Positions 27,334 to 36,918 of a stretch of 64,000 bases of DNA are shown here, piece by piece. The stretch spans positions 1 to 64,000 of the forward strand of contig DASZWQ010000037.1 of NCBI GenBank assembly GCA_035546535.1, given 5' to 3'. The DNA is from Pirellulales bacterium (GTDB lineage: Bacteria > Planctomycetota > Planctomycetia > Pirellulales > JACPPG01). Under the pieces are notes generated by a model that was not told the origin of the DNA, did no database searches, and saw only the letters and a list, made by a program, of their open reading frames with translations. A program made the position numbers and the translations under genes. Position 1 is the first letter of the stretch; every line of letters begins with the position of its first letter.

Positions 27334-30300
27334 ATGGCGCGAACATTTTGTCGTATTTCTGCGTCGCCGTTCACCATGGTCCGCGTCTCGTTCGTGCTTG
27401 CGCTCTTGCTCGGGCTGTGGTGCACGATCGCCTGCGCGAGCGCGGCCGGACCGGTTGACGAAGACGACGACGCGCCGCCGGAATTACCAGCCGGCTTGCG
27501 CGCGGAAATCACGGCCGCCGGTCGCACGATCTCCCGCATCGATCCCGAGCTGCGCTTTGATTGGACCGAGAGCCCCGTTGACCCGCGATTACCGCCCGGC
27601 GACTTCCTGGCGCAGTGGACGGGCAAGCTATCGGTGATCGCTCCAGGAGCGTATCGGTTGCACGTCCATGCCGACAGCGGAAGCATTCGCATCTCGCTCA
27701 AGGGCCAAACTCTCGTCGAAGAGTCAGTCGCTGCGCCGCGCTGGCTCGATAGCGAGCCGATCGAGCTGGAATATGGGCATCACGCGATCGCAATCGAATT
27801 TCGCGGACGAGCGCCGACCGCAAAGCTCGGCCTGTTCTGGTCAGGACCGCGATTTCGCCTCGAGCCGATCCCGCCACGCGCCTTATTGCACGAGCCGCAG
27901 GGCGCAGCGGAAGATCGGTTCGAGCAGGGCCGACTGCTCGTGCATGGGTTGCGCTGCGCGGCCTGCCATGAGATTCCCGATGCGCAGCCGGTGCCGCCCG
28001 CACCCTCGCTTGCCAAATTGAAGGGAAATATCGCGAGGTCGTGGCTGATGAATTGGATCGGCGGCGCGAGAAAGAGCACACCGGACGAGTCGCCACCTTC
28101 ATCCGATGCTAAAGCGGCGAACGAAGTCGCGCACTCAAGCAAAGTCGCCCCCAGTTCGGAGAGCCACCCGCTTCCGGCCATTGATGACGTCAAATTCCGC
28201 ATGCCGGGGCTGGGCCTGACACGCGAAGATGCCCGGCACATCGTGGCTTTCTTGCTCGAGGAAACAGGCGAGGCTGCAACGAAGCAGGACGAACAAGCGC
28301 AAGCAGCGGCCGCAAAGCTCGGCGACGCTGCGGCAGGCGAAACGCTCTTCGATTCGCTCGGTTGTCTCGGCTGCCACGCACTCAAGGGACTCGGTTCATC
28401 GCGGCTCAGCGGCGGAGGCGAGCTCACGAACATCGCCGACAAGCGGCCAGCGGACTTCTTCGAGCGTTGGCTGGCCGAACCGGCGAGCACGAATCCGACC
28501 CATCGCATGCCCGTATTCCCCCTCTCGACGGACGAACGACAGCAGTTGGCGGCGTACCTTGCCGGGCAGCATTCCAGCGTGCCCGCGGACGGCGTGCCGG
28601 CAGATCGGCGCGACTACGGCGGAGAGCAGAGTCGTGGGCGCGCGCTAGTCGCTACGCATCACTGCGGCGCGTGTCACGAGTTGCCAGCCCGCGGCGGCCA
28701 ACCGGCGCCCGAACCGGCGGCGATTCGTAAGCAGAAGATCGCCGCGGACGCTGATTGGGAAAAGAGCTGCGTCGGCGAGCCCGACCCGACGCTAACGCGC
28801 CCGGGCTATCGCTTGCGCGCGGAGCAGCGCGCGGCCGTAATTACCTACGTACGTGAAATGGCGCAGGGCCCCTCGACAACGGCGATCGCGTCAGCCCGGC
28901 TTGATGGCGCGCGCATCATGCAAGATCGCAACTGTCTTGGCTGCCATAGTCGTGGGCTGGCGCTTGGCATCGCGGCGCACACGCCCGGAGTGGCCGCGGC
29001 GCATCGGCCGCTGGCTGCGGCGCTTTCGACGCTCACGCCGCCAGCGCTCACGGACGTGGGTGACAAGCTCGAGCGCGCGGCGCTTGTCGAGGCGATGACG
29101 GTCGCCGGCGATCCGCGTCGCTCGTGGCTGAAGATCCGGATGCCGCGCTTCCGCTTCGCGCCCGGCGAGACCGAGGCGCTCGCCGATTGGCTGATCCGCA
29201 CTGATCGAATGCCTGATCGGCCGGTGCCTGAGTCGGAAACGCTTGCCGATGCATTACTAACGACCGCCGGAGGGCGACTGGTATCGGCCCAAGGGTTCGG
29301 CTGCGCAAGCTGCCATCAGATCGGCAAGTCGATTCCGAAGCAAGACAACCCGGCCGCGCGCGGTACTGATCTATCGCTCGTGGGGAAGCGCATTCGTCGC
29401 GAGTGGTTCGATCGCTGGGTGCGCAATCCGGCGCGCATCGTCCCGCGCATGGAAATGCCGGCCATCGAAATTCCGGCCGGCGGCGTCCTGAACGAACGGC
29501 TCGACGATCAACTTGCGGCCGTGTGGCACGTGCTCAATGAGCCGGGCTTCACTCCGCCGGCGGCCGCCGCGGTGCGCATAGTAAGCACGCGGAACATGCC
29601 GAACGAACCTGAGCCGGCCGCGATACTGACCGACGTGCTGCGCATCGAAAAGCGCGCTTATGTGCGACCCTTCGTTGTCGGGCTGGCGAACCGCCACACT
29701 GTGCTTTTGGATATGGAGCAGAACCGGCTGGCGGGCTGGTGGATCGGCGATGCGGCGCGCGAGCGAACCGAAGGAAAGCGTTGGTTTTGGGAGCCCGGCG
29801 GGACGCACCTGCTCGCGCCGAGGCGCCTAGGGACCCGCGAGCTCGTGCTCAAGCGCGACGGACAAACCATCGCGCCGGTCGCGGCGCCGCAATTCGTAGC
29901 GCTCGTCGACTCCTGGCAACACGTCGAGGGGGGCGTGTCAGTCGATTACCGGCTGACGTTCCCCACGGACGGCGACGAGTCGCCGCTCACCGTCCACGTG
30001 TCGCAGCGCGTGACCGCGATTGCCGCCAACAACAATTCCGGTCATGCCGGCTTCGAACGCCGCTTGGAAATTCGCGGCGTGCCCGAGGGTACCGAGATCG
30101 TCTGGCGGCCGCTCGACGAGGGAACAACCGGGACGATGACGAGAAACCAATATGTGGCGACAGGCGGTCCGGCGGGCGACCTGTTTTTGACGATACTCCG
30201 ACCTGAAAGCGCAACCATCGGCGACAATTCGGGCCCGACGATCACCCTCGCTTCGGCGGGCGCGGATGTGCCGCTCATCACCGCTGTGGAATACCGCAGT

Positions 30301-31767
30301 CAATTGGCGGCGGACCGCGTGCCGGCGCCCGCCGCCGCGGTGGCGCAATCTCGCCCGGCGGTCCCTTTGCACTGCGTGCCGGGCTTCGAAGCGGTGCGCT
30401 TGCCTTTACCGGCGAGCGAAATGCCCACTGGTTTTGCGTGGCGGGCCGACGGAACTCTCATGTTCACGTCTCTCAAGGGGGGCGCGTGGCTCGCGCCCGA
30501 TACCGACGGCGACGGGCTGGCCGACACGTTGCGCCCGCTAGCCGACGAGTTGGCCGCTCCGTATGGGCTGTTGGCGCGCGGGGATGGCACGGTGGACGTC
30601 AGCAATAAAAATGGCCTGCTGCGGCTCTCCGACTTTGATGCTCAGGGGCGCGCGCGCCGCGCCGATGTGGTGGCCGATGGCTGGGGACACACGGCCGATT
30701 ATCACGATTGGGTCGTGGGCCCGGTGAGCGACGGCGCGAGCGGATATTATCTGGCACTTCCCTGTCGACAAGACGAGCGGGACGACGCCGCGGCGCGCTG
30801 GCGCGGCTGGTCGCTCCACCTCGTTCCCCGGAATCCAACTAGTGACAATCCTCGCCGCTACGAACTCGTCCCTTTCTGCTCGGGCTTGCGCTTTCCCATG
30901 GGGCTCGCGCGCAAACCGGACGGCGCGCTTTTCGCCACCGACAACCAAGGACATTACAACCCTTACAACGAACTGAATCATTTGACCGCCGGCGCGCACT
31001 ATGGCTTCATGAACAAGAGCGAGGCGCGGAAAGGCACGGCGCTGCCACGGCAGGACGCGGCCATCGAAATACCGCATCCCTGGACGCGCAGCGTAAACGG
31101 CATCTGTTTTCTGACCACGCCCGAGAGCGTGCGCGCCGCGACAGGTCACGCCGCGTTCGGCCCTTGGGAGGGGCACCTCGTCGGTTGCGAATACGACACC
31201 AGGCGCCTGGTGCGCATGAGCCTGGAGCGGATCGGCGACGTGTATCAAGGCGCTGCCTATCCCCTGAGCAGCGAGCCGGCCGAGGGGGAAGAAACGTTCG
31301 AGGGGCCGATCGCGTGCGGGGTGGCGCCCGACGGCTGGCTCTACATCGGCAACATGCGCGACAGCGGCTGGGGGGCAGGTCAGAACACCGGATCGATCGT
31401 GCGCTTACGCCCGCGTGGTTCGTTGCCATCGGGAATCGCCGAGGTGCGCGCGGCGGCAAGCGGCTTCACTATCCTCTTCACGCAAGAAGTCGACACGGCC
31501 GCCGCAGGCAATGTGGCAAACTACGTCGTCGAGTCGTTCCGCCGCGTCACGACGTCCGACTACGGCGGCCCCGACGTCGACCGGCGGACCGAGGTGATTC
31601 GCTCAGCCAATGTGTCAAGCGACCGGCGCTCGGTGCGGCTTGCCCTCGATTCGTTGCGGCCGGGCTTTGTCTACGAATTTCATCTTCAAAACATGGCCGC
31701 GGCAGGAAAGCTGTTTTTTCCGGGCGAAGCCTACTACACGCTGCGGGTCGTGCCCACGGAGAATTGA
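27334..31767 (+). CDS. Secreted PA14 + five-haem cytochrome c + propeller-like protein
   Basis: About 1,477 residues. The hydrophobic signal sequence is VSFVLALLLGLWCTIACASA; starts at 27334 or 27376 both keep it. A PA14-like sandwich (about residues 35-160, WTGKLSVIAPGAYRLHVHADSGS) is followed by five CxxCH haem sites at 208, 344, 444, 534 and 657 (CAACH, CLGCH, CGACH, CLGCH, CASCH). The C-terminal half (about 1010-1470) resembles the sorbosone-dehydrogenase propeller with Asp-rich turns (DTDGDGLADTLRPL) and an Ig-like end. Together with the upstream gene it probably forms an extracytoplasmic sugar-oxidation system passing electrons through haems. No pyrroloquinoline quinone ligand could be assigned. 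Confidence 0.8.
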   Translation: MARTFCRISASPFTMVRVSFVLALLLGLWCTIACASAAGPVDEDDDAPPELPAGLRAEITAAGRTISRIDPELRFDWTESPVDPRLPPGDFLAQWTGKLSVIAPGAYRLHVHADSGSIRISLKGQTLVEESVAAPRWLDSEPIELEYGHHAIAIEFRGRAPTAKLGLFWSGPRFRLEPIPPRALLHEPQGAAEDRFEQGRLLVHGLRCAACHEIPDAQPVPPAPSLAKLKGNIARSWLMNWIGGARKSTPDESPPSSDAKAANEVAHSSKVAPSSESHPLPAIDDVKFRMPGLGLTREDARHIVAFLLEETGEAATKQDEQAQAAAAKLGDAAAGETLFDSLGCLGCHALKGLGSSRLSGGGELTNIADKRPADFFERWLAEPASTNPTHRMPVFPLSTDERQQLAAYLAGQHSSVPADGVPADRRDYGGEQSRGRALVATHHCGACHELPARGGQPAPEPAAIRKQKIAADADWEKSCVGEPDPTLTRPGYRLRAEQRAAVITYVREMAQGPSTTAIASARLDGARIMQDRNCLGCHSRGLALGIAAHTPGVAAAHRPLAAALSTLTPPALTDVGDKLERAALVEAMTVAGDPRRSWLKIRMPRFRFAPGETEALADWLIRTDRMPDRPVPESETLADALLTTAGGRLVSAQGFGCASCHQIGKSIPKQDNPAARGTDLSLVGKRIRREWFDRWVRNPARIVPRMEMPAIEIPAGGVLNERLDDQLAAVWHVLNEPGFTPPAAAAVRIVSTRNMPNEPEPAAILTDVLRIEKRAYVRPFVVGLANRHTVLLDMEQNRLAGWWIGDAARERTEGKRWFWEPGGTHLLAPRRLGTRELVLKRDGQTIAPVAAPQFVALVDSWQHVEGGVSVDYRLTFPTDGDESPLTVHVSQRVTAIAANNNSGHAGFERRLEIRGVPEGTEIVWRPLDEGTTGTMTRNQYVATGGPAGDLFLTILRPESATIGDNSGPTITLASAGADVPLITAVEYRSQLAADRVPAPAAAVAQSRPAVPLHCVPGFEAVRLPLPASEMPTGFAWRADGTLMFTSLKGGAWLAPDTDGDGLADTLRPLADELAAPYGLLARGDGTVDVSNKNGLLRLSDFDAQGRARRADVVADGWGHTADYHDWVVGPVSDGASGYYLALPCRQDERDDAAARWRGWSLHLVPRNPTSDNPRRYELVPFCSGLRFPMGLARKPDGALFATDNQGHYNPYNELNHLTAGAHYGFMNKSEARKGTALPRQDAAIEIPHPWTRSVNGICFLTTPESVRAATGHAAFGPWEGHLVGCEYDTRRLVRMSLERIGDVYQGAAYPLSSEPAEGEETFEGPIACGVAPDGWLYIGNMRDSGWGAGQNTGSIVRLRPRGSLPSGIAEVRAAASGFTILFTQEVDTAAAGNVANYVVESFRRVTTSDYGGPDVDRRTEVIRSANVSSDRRSVRLALDSLRPGFVYEFHLQNMAAAGKLFFPGEAYYTLRVVPTEN

Positions 31768-31876
31768 CCCGGCATAGTATGCTTCTGAAGGGACTAAAGC
31801 GGTCGCTTGCGATAACCGCGGTAGTAACCGAGAATCCGTGCTTTCGGGTCGCACATCCTCGCTCGATCGATGCCGC

Positions 31877-32596
31877 ATGCAGCTCTCGAATCTCCACCAG
31901 GTGCCCACGGCGGTGCGCGACTCGGTTCGAGAGTACGCCGAGCGGGTAGTGGCCTATGGCGGCGAGCACGTGCTGGGGCTCACGATTTATGGCGCCGCGG
32001 CCGGCCCAGGGTTCGATGGCAGCTTGCACATGGTTCACAGCCTGCTCATGGTCGACAGCCTGGGCTTGGACATTTTGCGCCGGCTGTCGGGGGATGGAAC
32101 TCACTTCGGCCGCCGGCGGATCACGGCGCCGGTCGTGATGACGCCCGACTTTTTGAAAGCATCGCGCGATGCCTTCCCCTTGGAATTGATCGAAATCCAG
32201 CAGCAGCGCCTGGTGCTTTTGGGCGAGGACTACCTGGCCGACGTTACGTTTGACGCAGAGCACGTCCGTTTGCAGTGCGAACGCGAGCTGAAGTCGATCT
32301 CGGTCGGCATGCGACAGGCCGTGGTCGTGGACGGCACCAAGGAATCCACGATTCACAAGGCGGCGCTACCGGCGCTGTACAGCCTGCTGCGGGTGCTGCG
32401 CGGCATGTTGTGGTTGAAGGGGCAGCGTCAGCCCTTGCCGGCGGCAAAGATTCTGGCCGAAATCGAGAATCTGGCCGGGCGTCATTTGCCCGGGGTCCGC
32501 GAGGCGTTCGAATTTCCGTCCAGCGTCAGTTGGCTGACCTTCGAAAGACTTTACAACCACGTCGAAGTCCTGGGACAACTCGTCGATGGCTGGTAA
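31877..32596 (+). CDS. Nucleotidyltransferase-like protein with lost active-site acids
   Basis: 239 residues from ATG 31877. The N-terminus has LGLTIYGAAAGPGF and HSLLMVDSLGLDIL, the layout of the MNT/KNT nucleotidyltransferase fold (GSxx...DxD). The usual catalytic pair of Asp is not there: the position reads LLMVDS with only one acid. The C-terminal part (about 140-239) is helical, like the helical bundle of KNTase-type proteins. It overlaps the TPM gene by 11 bases, so the two are translated together. Activity is doubtful; a binding or regulatory role is possible. Confidence 0.55.
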   Translation: MQLSNLHQVPTAVRDSVREYAERVVAYGGEHVLGLTIYGAAAGPGFDGSLHMVHSLLMVDSLGLDILRRLSGDGTHFGRRRITAPVVMTPDFLKASRDAFPLELIEIQQQRLVLLGEDYLADVTFDAEHVRLQCERELKSISVGMRQAVVVDGTKESTIHKAALPALYSLLRVLRGMLWLKGQRQPLPAAKILAEIENLAGRHLPGVREAFEFPSSVSWLTFERLYNHVEVLGQLVDGW

Positions 32597-33404
32597 GACG
32601 TCGCTGGCAGCTCTCTGGTCGATCGCGCTTTTGCTCGCGGCATGCACGGCACATGCCGATGCCGCGGTCACGGTTCAGGATCCCGGCACACGCATCGTTG
32701 ACCAGGCAGGCGTGATCGATGCCGCCACAAAGCAAAAGCTCACGAACTATCTGGCCGAACTCGAGGCCAAGACCGGCGCGCAAGTCAAAGTGCTGACGAT
32801 TCTCAGCACGGACGGCGAGGAGATCTTCGAATTTGCCCAGCGGCACTACGAGCTGTGGAAGCTCGGCCAGAAAGGCAAGGACAACGGCGCGCTCATCATT
32901 CTCGATGTCGGCGATCATAAAGTACGCATCCACACCGGCTATGGTCTGGAGGGAGCGCTGCCGGATTCCTTTTGCGGCTCGTTGTCGCGCAAGATTCGCG
33001 ACGACTTCTTCCGCGCGGGGCGTTATAGCGACGGCATCAATGAGATGACGATCGCCGTGGCCAACAAGGTGGCCGACGACGCGGGCGTGAAGCTCGACGG
33101 CGTGCCGCCCGTCCGGCATCAGGTTGATGAAGGGATCCACCCGATGGCCGCGTTCGTGCTGCTGGTCTTCCTGATGCTCTTCGTCTTCGTGATTTACTCG
33201 TCGATGCGCCGGCAACACCATCGGCGCGTGTGGGGCACCGATCTCACCGATATGTGGTACTGGGGCCGGGTGCTGGGAGACGTCGGCGTATCGGTGCTTT
33301 CCTCGGGTGGCAGCGGCAGCTCCGGAGGGGGATTCGGCGGCGGGGGCGGATCGTTCGGCGGCGGCGGTAGCTCAGGGGGGGGCGGCGGCGGAGCCAGTTG
33401 GTGA
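32586..33404 (+). CDS. TPM domain (YgcG/Psb32-like) membrane protein
   Basis: 272 residues: a signal peptide (to about A27), a TPM domain (about 35-160: RIVDQAGVIDAATKQKLTNYLAELEAKTG and LIILDVGDHKVRIHTGYGLEGALPD), one TM helix (about 182-202), and a long Gly/Ser tail (GGGFGGGGGSFGGGG) ending in GASW. TPM proteins such as YgcG and plant Psb32 are secreted or membrane-anchored phosphatase-like proteins with roles in envelope or photosystem repair. The ATG at 32586 lies inside the last codons of the preceding gene. Confidence 0.9.
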   Translation: MAGKTSLAALWSIALLLAACTAHADAAVTVQDPGTRIVDQAGVIDAATKQKLTNYLAELEAKTGAQVKVLTILSTDGEEIFEFAQRHYELWKLGQKGKDNGALIILDVGDHKVRIHTGYGLEGALPDSFCGSLSRKIRDDFFRAGRYSDGINEMTIAVANKVADDAGVKLDGVPPVRHQVDEGIHPMAAFVLLVFLMLFVFVIYSSMRRQHHRRVWGTDLTDMWYWGRVLGDVGVSVLSSGGSGSSGGGFGGGGGSFGGGGSSGGGGGGASW

Positions 33405-33436
33405 CACGCTCGCTACCATGACGCGACCAACGGGCC

Positions 33437-35788
33437 TCATTTCGAGCCCTGAGAATTCTCTTGCAGTCGCAAGGTGGCAGCAAGGCTTTCTTTGTATTTG
33501 CTGACCGTGGGGAAGCGGTCGACCAGTTTTCTGCGCAGGGAGACTGCCTGCCGCAAAGACTGCTCCGCCTCGGCAAAGGCCTTCAGGTCGCGTTGAATGA
33601 CCGCGCAGTCGACGTAGGTCGCCGCCAGTTGGTTCTGAATTTCTCCGTTCGCGGGATTATCGCGCGCCACGCGACCAAGAATCATGGCGGCGCGCTGGTG
33701 CGCTTGAAGAGCTTCGACATCCCGGCCAGTTTTGTATTCCGCCAATCCCAGGCGCGCATAGGCGGTTCCCAATTGTTCTTGATAGCGGCCTTCGTCAGGA
33801 TGTTCGCGCATCAATCCTTCGCGAATGGAAATCGCCTGTTGCAGTTGTGACACCGCGTCGCCGAATCGACCGCGCTGGAGCGCCACGACGGCGAGATTGT
33901 CGTAGCTCCAGGCGAGCTCCTCTTGGTACATTTCGTTTTTCGGATATTCGTTGGCAAGCGATTGGCGCGCTTCGAGCGCTACCAGGTGCCCGGTCTGCGC
34001 CTCGTCCAGTTGGTTATGCACCTGCTTGAGCCTGGCCAGATCGGTTTGCGTGGTGGCAAGCCGCTCGCGGTAACGGGGCTCTTGCGGAACTTCTCGCACC
34101 ACTTGTTGGCGCAGGTCAATTCCCTTGCGCAGAAATTTCTCGGCCTGGCTGGTGTCCCCCAGATCATTTACGAACGTGGCCGCCGCCACGTAGTCGCTGG
34201 CCAGGTCCTCGCGGTGCTCGGCGACCGTCGGATGAAGGTCCGCGATGGCCTGGCGGATCTCGATCGCCTCCAACTGGGACGCGAGAGCATCGCCGGAACG
34301 CTGTGCCTTCCGCTGCGCCAAAGCCAGGTTGGTATAGCCGAGCGCCAGCTCCGATTGATAAGCGGTAACCGAAGGATATTCGCTCGCGATCTCGCGGCGT
34401 AAGTCGATGGCCTGGCGATAGGAGGGAATCGCCTCCTCGTAGCGGCCCGCGGCGTACAGTGCCCCGCCGAGATTTTGATAGGCGACCCAGCACGTTGGAT
34501 TCTGCTGAATCGTATCTTCGTAGAGCGTGAACAAATCGTGATAGACGTACGTGCGCTCATGACTGATCATGGCCAGGGCGAGCAACAGGCCGCCGAAAAT
34601 AACCGGCGCAACCCAATGCAAGCTCGCCGCCAGGCGCGTCGCAATGAGTGCCAGGCAGGCCGCCGCCAAGGCGAACATTGCCAGCGACGCGTGATATTGA
34701 AAATGATCGGCGACGTATGAATAACGAAACGGAAAAACGTTGAAGAACCCGAGCGCCGGTACCAACACCCCCACAAAGATCAGCACGGCCGCCAGCGGCC
34801 CGCGCCCCACGCGGCCGCGCGCAAGCCACAACAACACGATCACGGCGAGAACCGAGCCCGGGTAGGCGTACTGCCACCGCTCGGCGGGATCGACCGTCCA
34901 GCGCGGATAGAAAAACACAAGCTGCCGCGGCCATGCGAGCTTTTCAACATAGAACCACACGGCGCGCCCCGCCACGATCGAGCGCGCCGGCAATGTCAGC
35001 TCCCACTCTTCTCCCTTGGCCCCCACGTGCCCCAACTCCAACCAGGCGGTGACGCACGCCAGCGCGATGCCAATCACGAAAAACGGCATGAGCCAAAGTA
35101 TGTCGCCTTTCGCAAGCCGTCCGCGCTTCCACCAGTAGATCACCAGCAGCACGGCCGGGACCGATGCCGTCACGGTCTTGCTCAATAGCGCCGCCACGAA
35201 GAGCAACAGCGCGAGCAAGTAGTAACGAATGCGGCCCCAGGCAAATCCGGTTTCGAGCGTGGGGGGCTCGTTCTCGAACGGCGCGAAGCGCAGATAAGCA
35301 AACAACGAACCCAACGCCAAGGCGCAGGACAACACATTCTTGCGTTCAGTGATCCAGGCGACGCTCTCGGTACAAACGGGGTGCACCGCAAATAGCGCCG
35401 CGGCCAGCCAGGCGCCGGGCACCCCGAGACGAACGAACAGCCGCCAGGCAAGCAGGACCGCCGCCGCGTGGAGTGCCAGATTTACCGCGTGGTACCCGCG
35501 AGGATCCAATCCCCACAGATGGTACTCGACCCAAAACGTCGAATGCGTAAGTGGGTAATACTGCGGCAACGATCGAGGGGCCAACCAGATTCTGGCCAGG
35601 CCTCGAGTGCTTGTTAGCGTCTTGTTCTTTTCGACATGGACGTCGTCGTCCCAGATAAACCCATTTTCGAGGGTGGGAAAGTAAACGACGACGACCAACA
35701 GTACCAAGGCCGCGGCGCAGACCCAGTCCCACACGGCCGATGGCGGGACCGCTTTTGGCTCGCGAATGCGCTCTTTAGGACGTAACAT
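33437..35788 (-). CDS. TMTC-like GT-C glycosyltransferase with long TPR tail
   Basis: 783 residues from ATG 35788. About eleven TM helices come first. The acidic first loop is GFIWDDDVHVEKNKTL and the TMTC-type motif is HPVCTESVAWITERKNVL (about residue 135). A tail of about eight TPRs (TCWVAYQNLGGALYAAGRYEEA through LVDRFPTVSKYKESLA) uses the 50-residue spacing of planctomycete TPR proteins. It is a third member of the family seen at 6092-10317, but it stands alone and is more distant. Probable role: glycosylation outside the cytoplasmic membrane, with the TPRs as acceptor-binding surface. Acceptor unknown. Confidence 0.8.
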   Translation of the reverse strand: MLRPKERIREPKAVPPSAVWDWVCAAALVLLVVVVYFPTLENGFIWDDDVHVEKNKTLTSTRGLARIWLAPRSLPQYYPLTHSTFWVEYHLWGLDPRGYHAVNLALHAAAVLLAWRLFVRLGVPGAWLAAALFAVHPVCTESVAWITERKNVLSCALALGSLFAYLRFAPFENEPPTLETGFAWGRIRYYLLALLLFVAALLSKTVTASVPAVLLVIYWWKRGRLAKGDILWLMPFFVIGIALACVTAWLELGHVGAKGEEWELTLPARSIVAGRAVWFYVEKLAWPRQLVFFYPRWTVDPAERWQYAYPGSVLAVIVLLWLARGRVGRGPLAAVLIFVGVLVPALGFFNVFPFRYSYVADHFQYHASLAMFALAAACLALIATRLAASLHWVAPVIFGGLLLALAMISHERTYVYHDLFTLYEDTIQQNPTCWVAYQNLGGALYAAGRYEEAIPSYRQAIDLRREIASEYPSVTAYQSELALGYTNLALAQRKAQRSGDALASQLEAIEIRQAIADLHPTVAEHREDLASDYVAAATFVNDLGDTSQAEKFLRKGIDLRQQVVREVPQEPRYRERLATTQTDLARLKQVHNQLDEAQTGHLVALEARQSLANEYPKNEMYQEELAWSYDNLAVVALQRGRFGDAVSQLQQAISIREGLMREHPDEGRYQEQLGTAYARLGLAEYKTGRDVEALQAHQRAAMILGRVARDNPANGEIQNQLAATYVDCAVIQRDLKAFAEAEQSLRQAVSLRRKLVDRFPTVSKYKESLAATLRLQENSQGSK

Positions 35789-35909
35789 GGGCGTGCGCTA
35801 AACAGGTCGTTGGTCAGGGGCCGAGGCCCCCGAGGAATTGTACTTTGCCGACGCCACTGGTCGGAAGCGCAGGATGATCGACTTACCGCACACGAGAGAT
35901 CTGTTGCCC

Positions 35910-36881
35910 ATGACCACGCGACGAGCATTTTTGCAGATGGCCGCGCAAGCCGGCGTGACGGCAACGCTCGGGCTGGGCCGGTTACGCGCTGACGAGTCGT
36001 CGGCCGGCAAGAAACCGAGCCAGCCGGTCGTCGACACGCACATGCACGTGTGGATCCACGACCCACAGCGATTTCCGTTTGCGCATCCCTACGCCGCCGA
36101 TTATCGGCCGCCCGATACGGACGGCACGCTCGAAACCTTACTCGCGGACATGGACCAGAACGGCGTCACGCACGCCATCCTGGTGCAGACGATCTGCCAC
36201 GGCTGGGACAATCGTTACACGGCCCATTGCGTCCGGGCCTGCCCCGGCCGTTTGCGCGGACACGGCCTGATCGATCCGGTGGATCCGAACGTCGCCGATC
36301 GACTTGCTTATTGGGTCGAGGAGCAGGGGCTCTCGGGCATGCGTTTCAGTCCCATCTACTACAAGGGCAAAGACGATTGGCTGACGGCCCAACCGGCCCG
36401 ACAAATGTGGAAGCGTGCGGCCGCGCTCGGTGCCGTGCTGAACTTCTACATCGCGACCGACCAGTTGCCGAAGCTCGAGGTCATGGTGCGCGACCATCCC
36501 GACGTGCCCACGATCGTCGATCATGTGAGCCAGATCGACCTCTCGGCGCCCGACCCCTTGCCGGAGATGAAGAAGCTGCTCGCGCTGGCGCGCTATCCGA
36601 ACGTGCGCGTGAAGATTTCTGAATTGACGTCTGTCTCGAAGTCGCACGAGTATCCGTTCTCGGACGCGTTGCCGTGGGTAAAGAGGGTGTACGACGCCTT
36701 CGGCCCGTCGCGCTTGCTGTGGGGAACGGGCTACCCGGGGCCGGCCCGTGCGTTCTACAAGCGCCCCACCTTGGCGCAGGAACTGGCCCTCGTCCGCGAG
36801 AAGATTCCGTTCTTCACACCGGACGATCAGCGAAAGATTCTCGGCGAGAATGCGGCCACGCTATGGAAGCTGTCAGCCTGA
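35910..36881 (+). CDS. Tat-exported amidohydrolase_2 family protein
   Basis: 323 residues. ATG 35910 gives a twin-arginine signal (TTRRAFLQMAAQAG) followed by an amidohydrolase barrel: VVDTHMHVWI (HxH), HAILVQTICHGWDNRY, GMRFSPIYY and IVDHVSQID. Near the C-terminus the usual GSDYP Asp ligand is replaced (WGTGYPGPARAF). Members hydrolyse lactones or decarboxylate aromatic acids. With the Asp replaced and a Tat signal, its substrate and its activity are open questions. Upstream in-frame starts at 35874 and 35838 would bury the Tat motif. Confidence 0.8.
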   Translation: MTTRRAFLQMAAQAGVTATLGLGRLRADESSAGKKPSQPVVDTHMHVWIHDPQRFPFAHPYAADYRPPDTDGTLETLLADMDQNGVTHAILVQTICHGWDNRYTAHCVRACPGRLRGHGLIDPVDPNVADRLAYWVEEQGLSGMRFSPIYYKGKDDWLTAQPARQMWKRAAALGAVLNFYIATDQLPKLEVMVRDHPDVPTIVDHVSQIDLSAPDPLPEMKKLLALARYPNVRVKISELTSVSKSHEYPFSDALPWVKRVYDAFGPSRLLWGTGYPGPARAFYKRPTLAQELALVREKIPFFTPDDQRKILGENAATLWKLSA

Positions 36882-36898
36882 AGGATCTGGCCTTTGAG

Positions 36899-36918
36899 AA
36901 CGTAGGCTCGCCTACGTT
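36899..36918. terminator. Perfect hairpin between convergent genes
   Basis: Eight-base perfect stem AACGTAGG / CCTACGTT with loop CTCG. The TAG stop of the minus-strand gene (36912-36914) lies within the stem. There is no T run on either side, so it would act as a hairpin barrier rather than as a classic intrinsic terminator. Confidence 0.45.
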
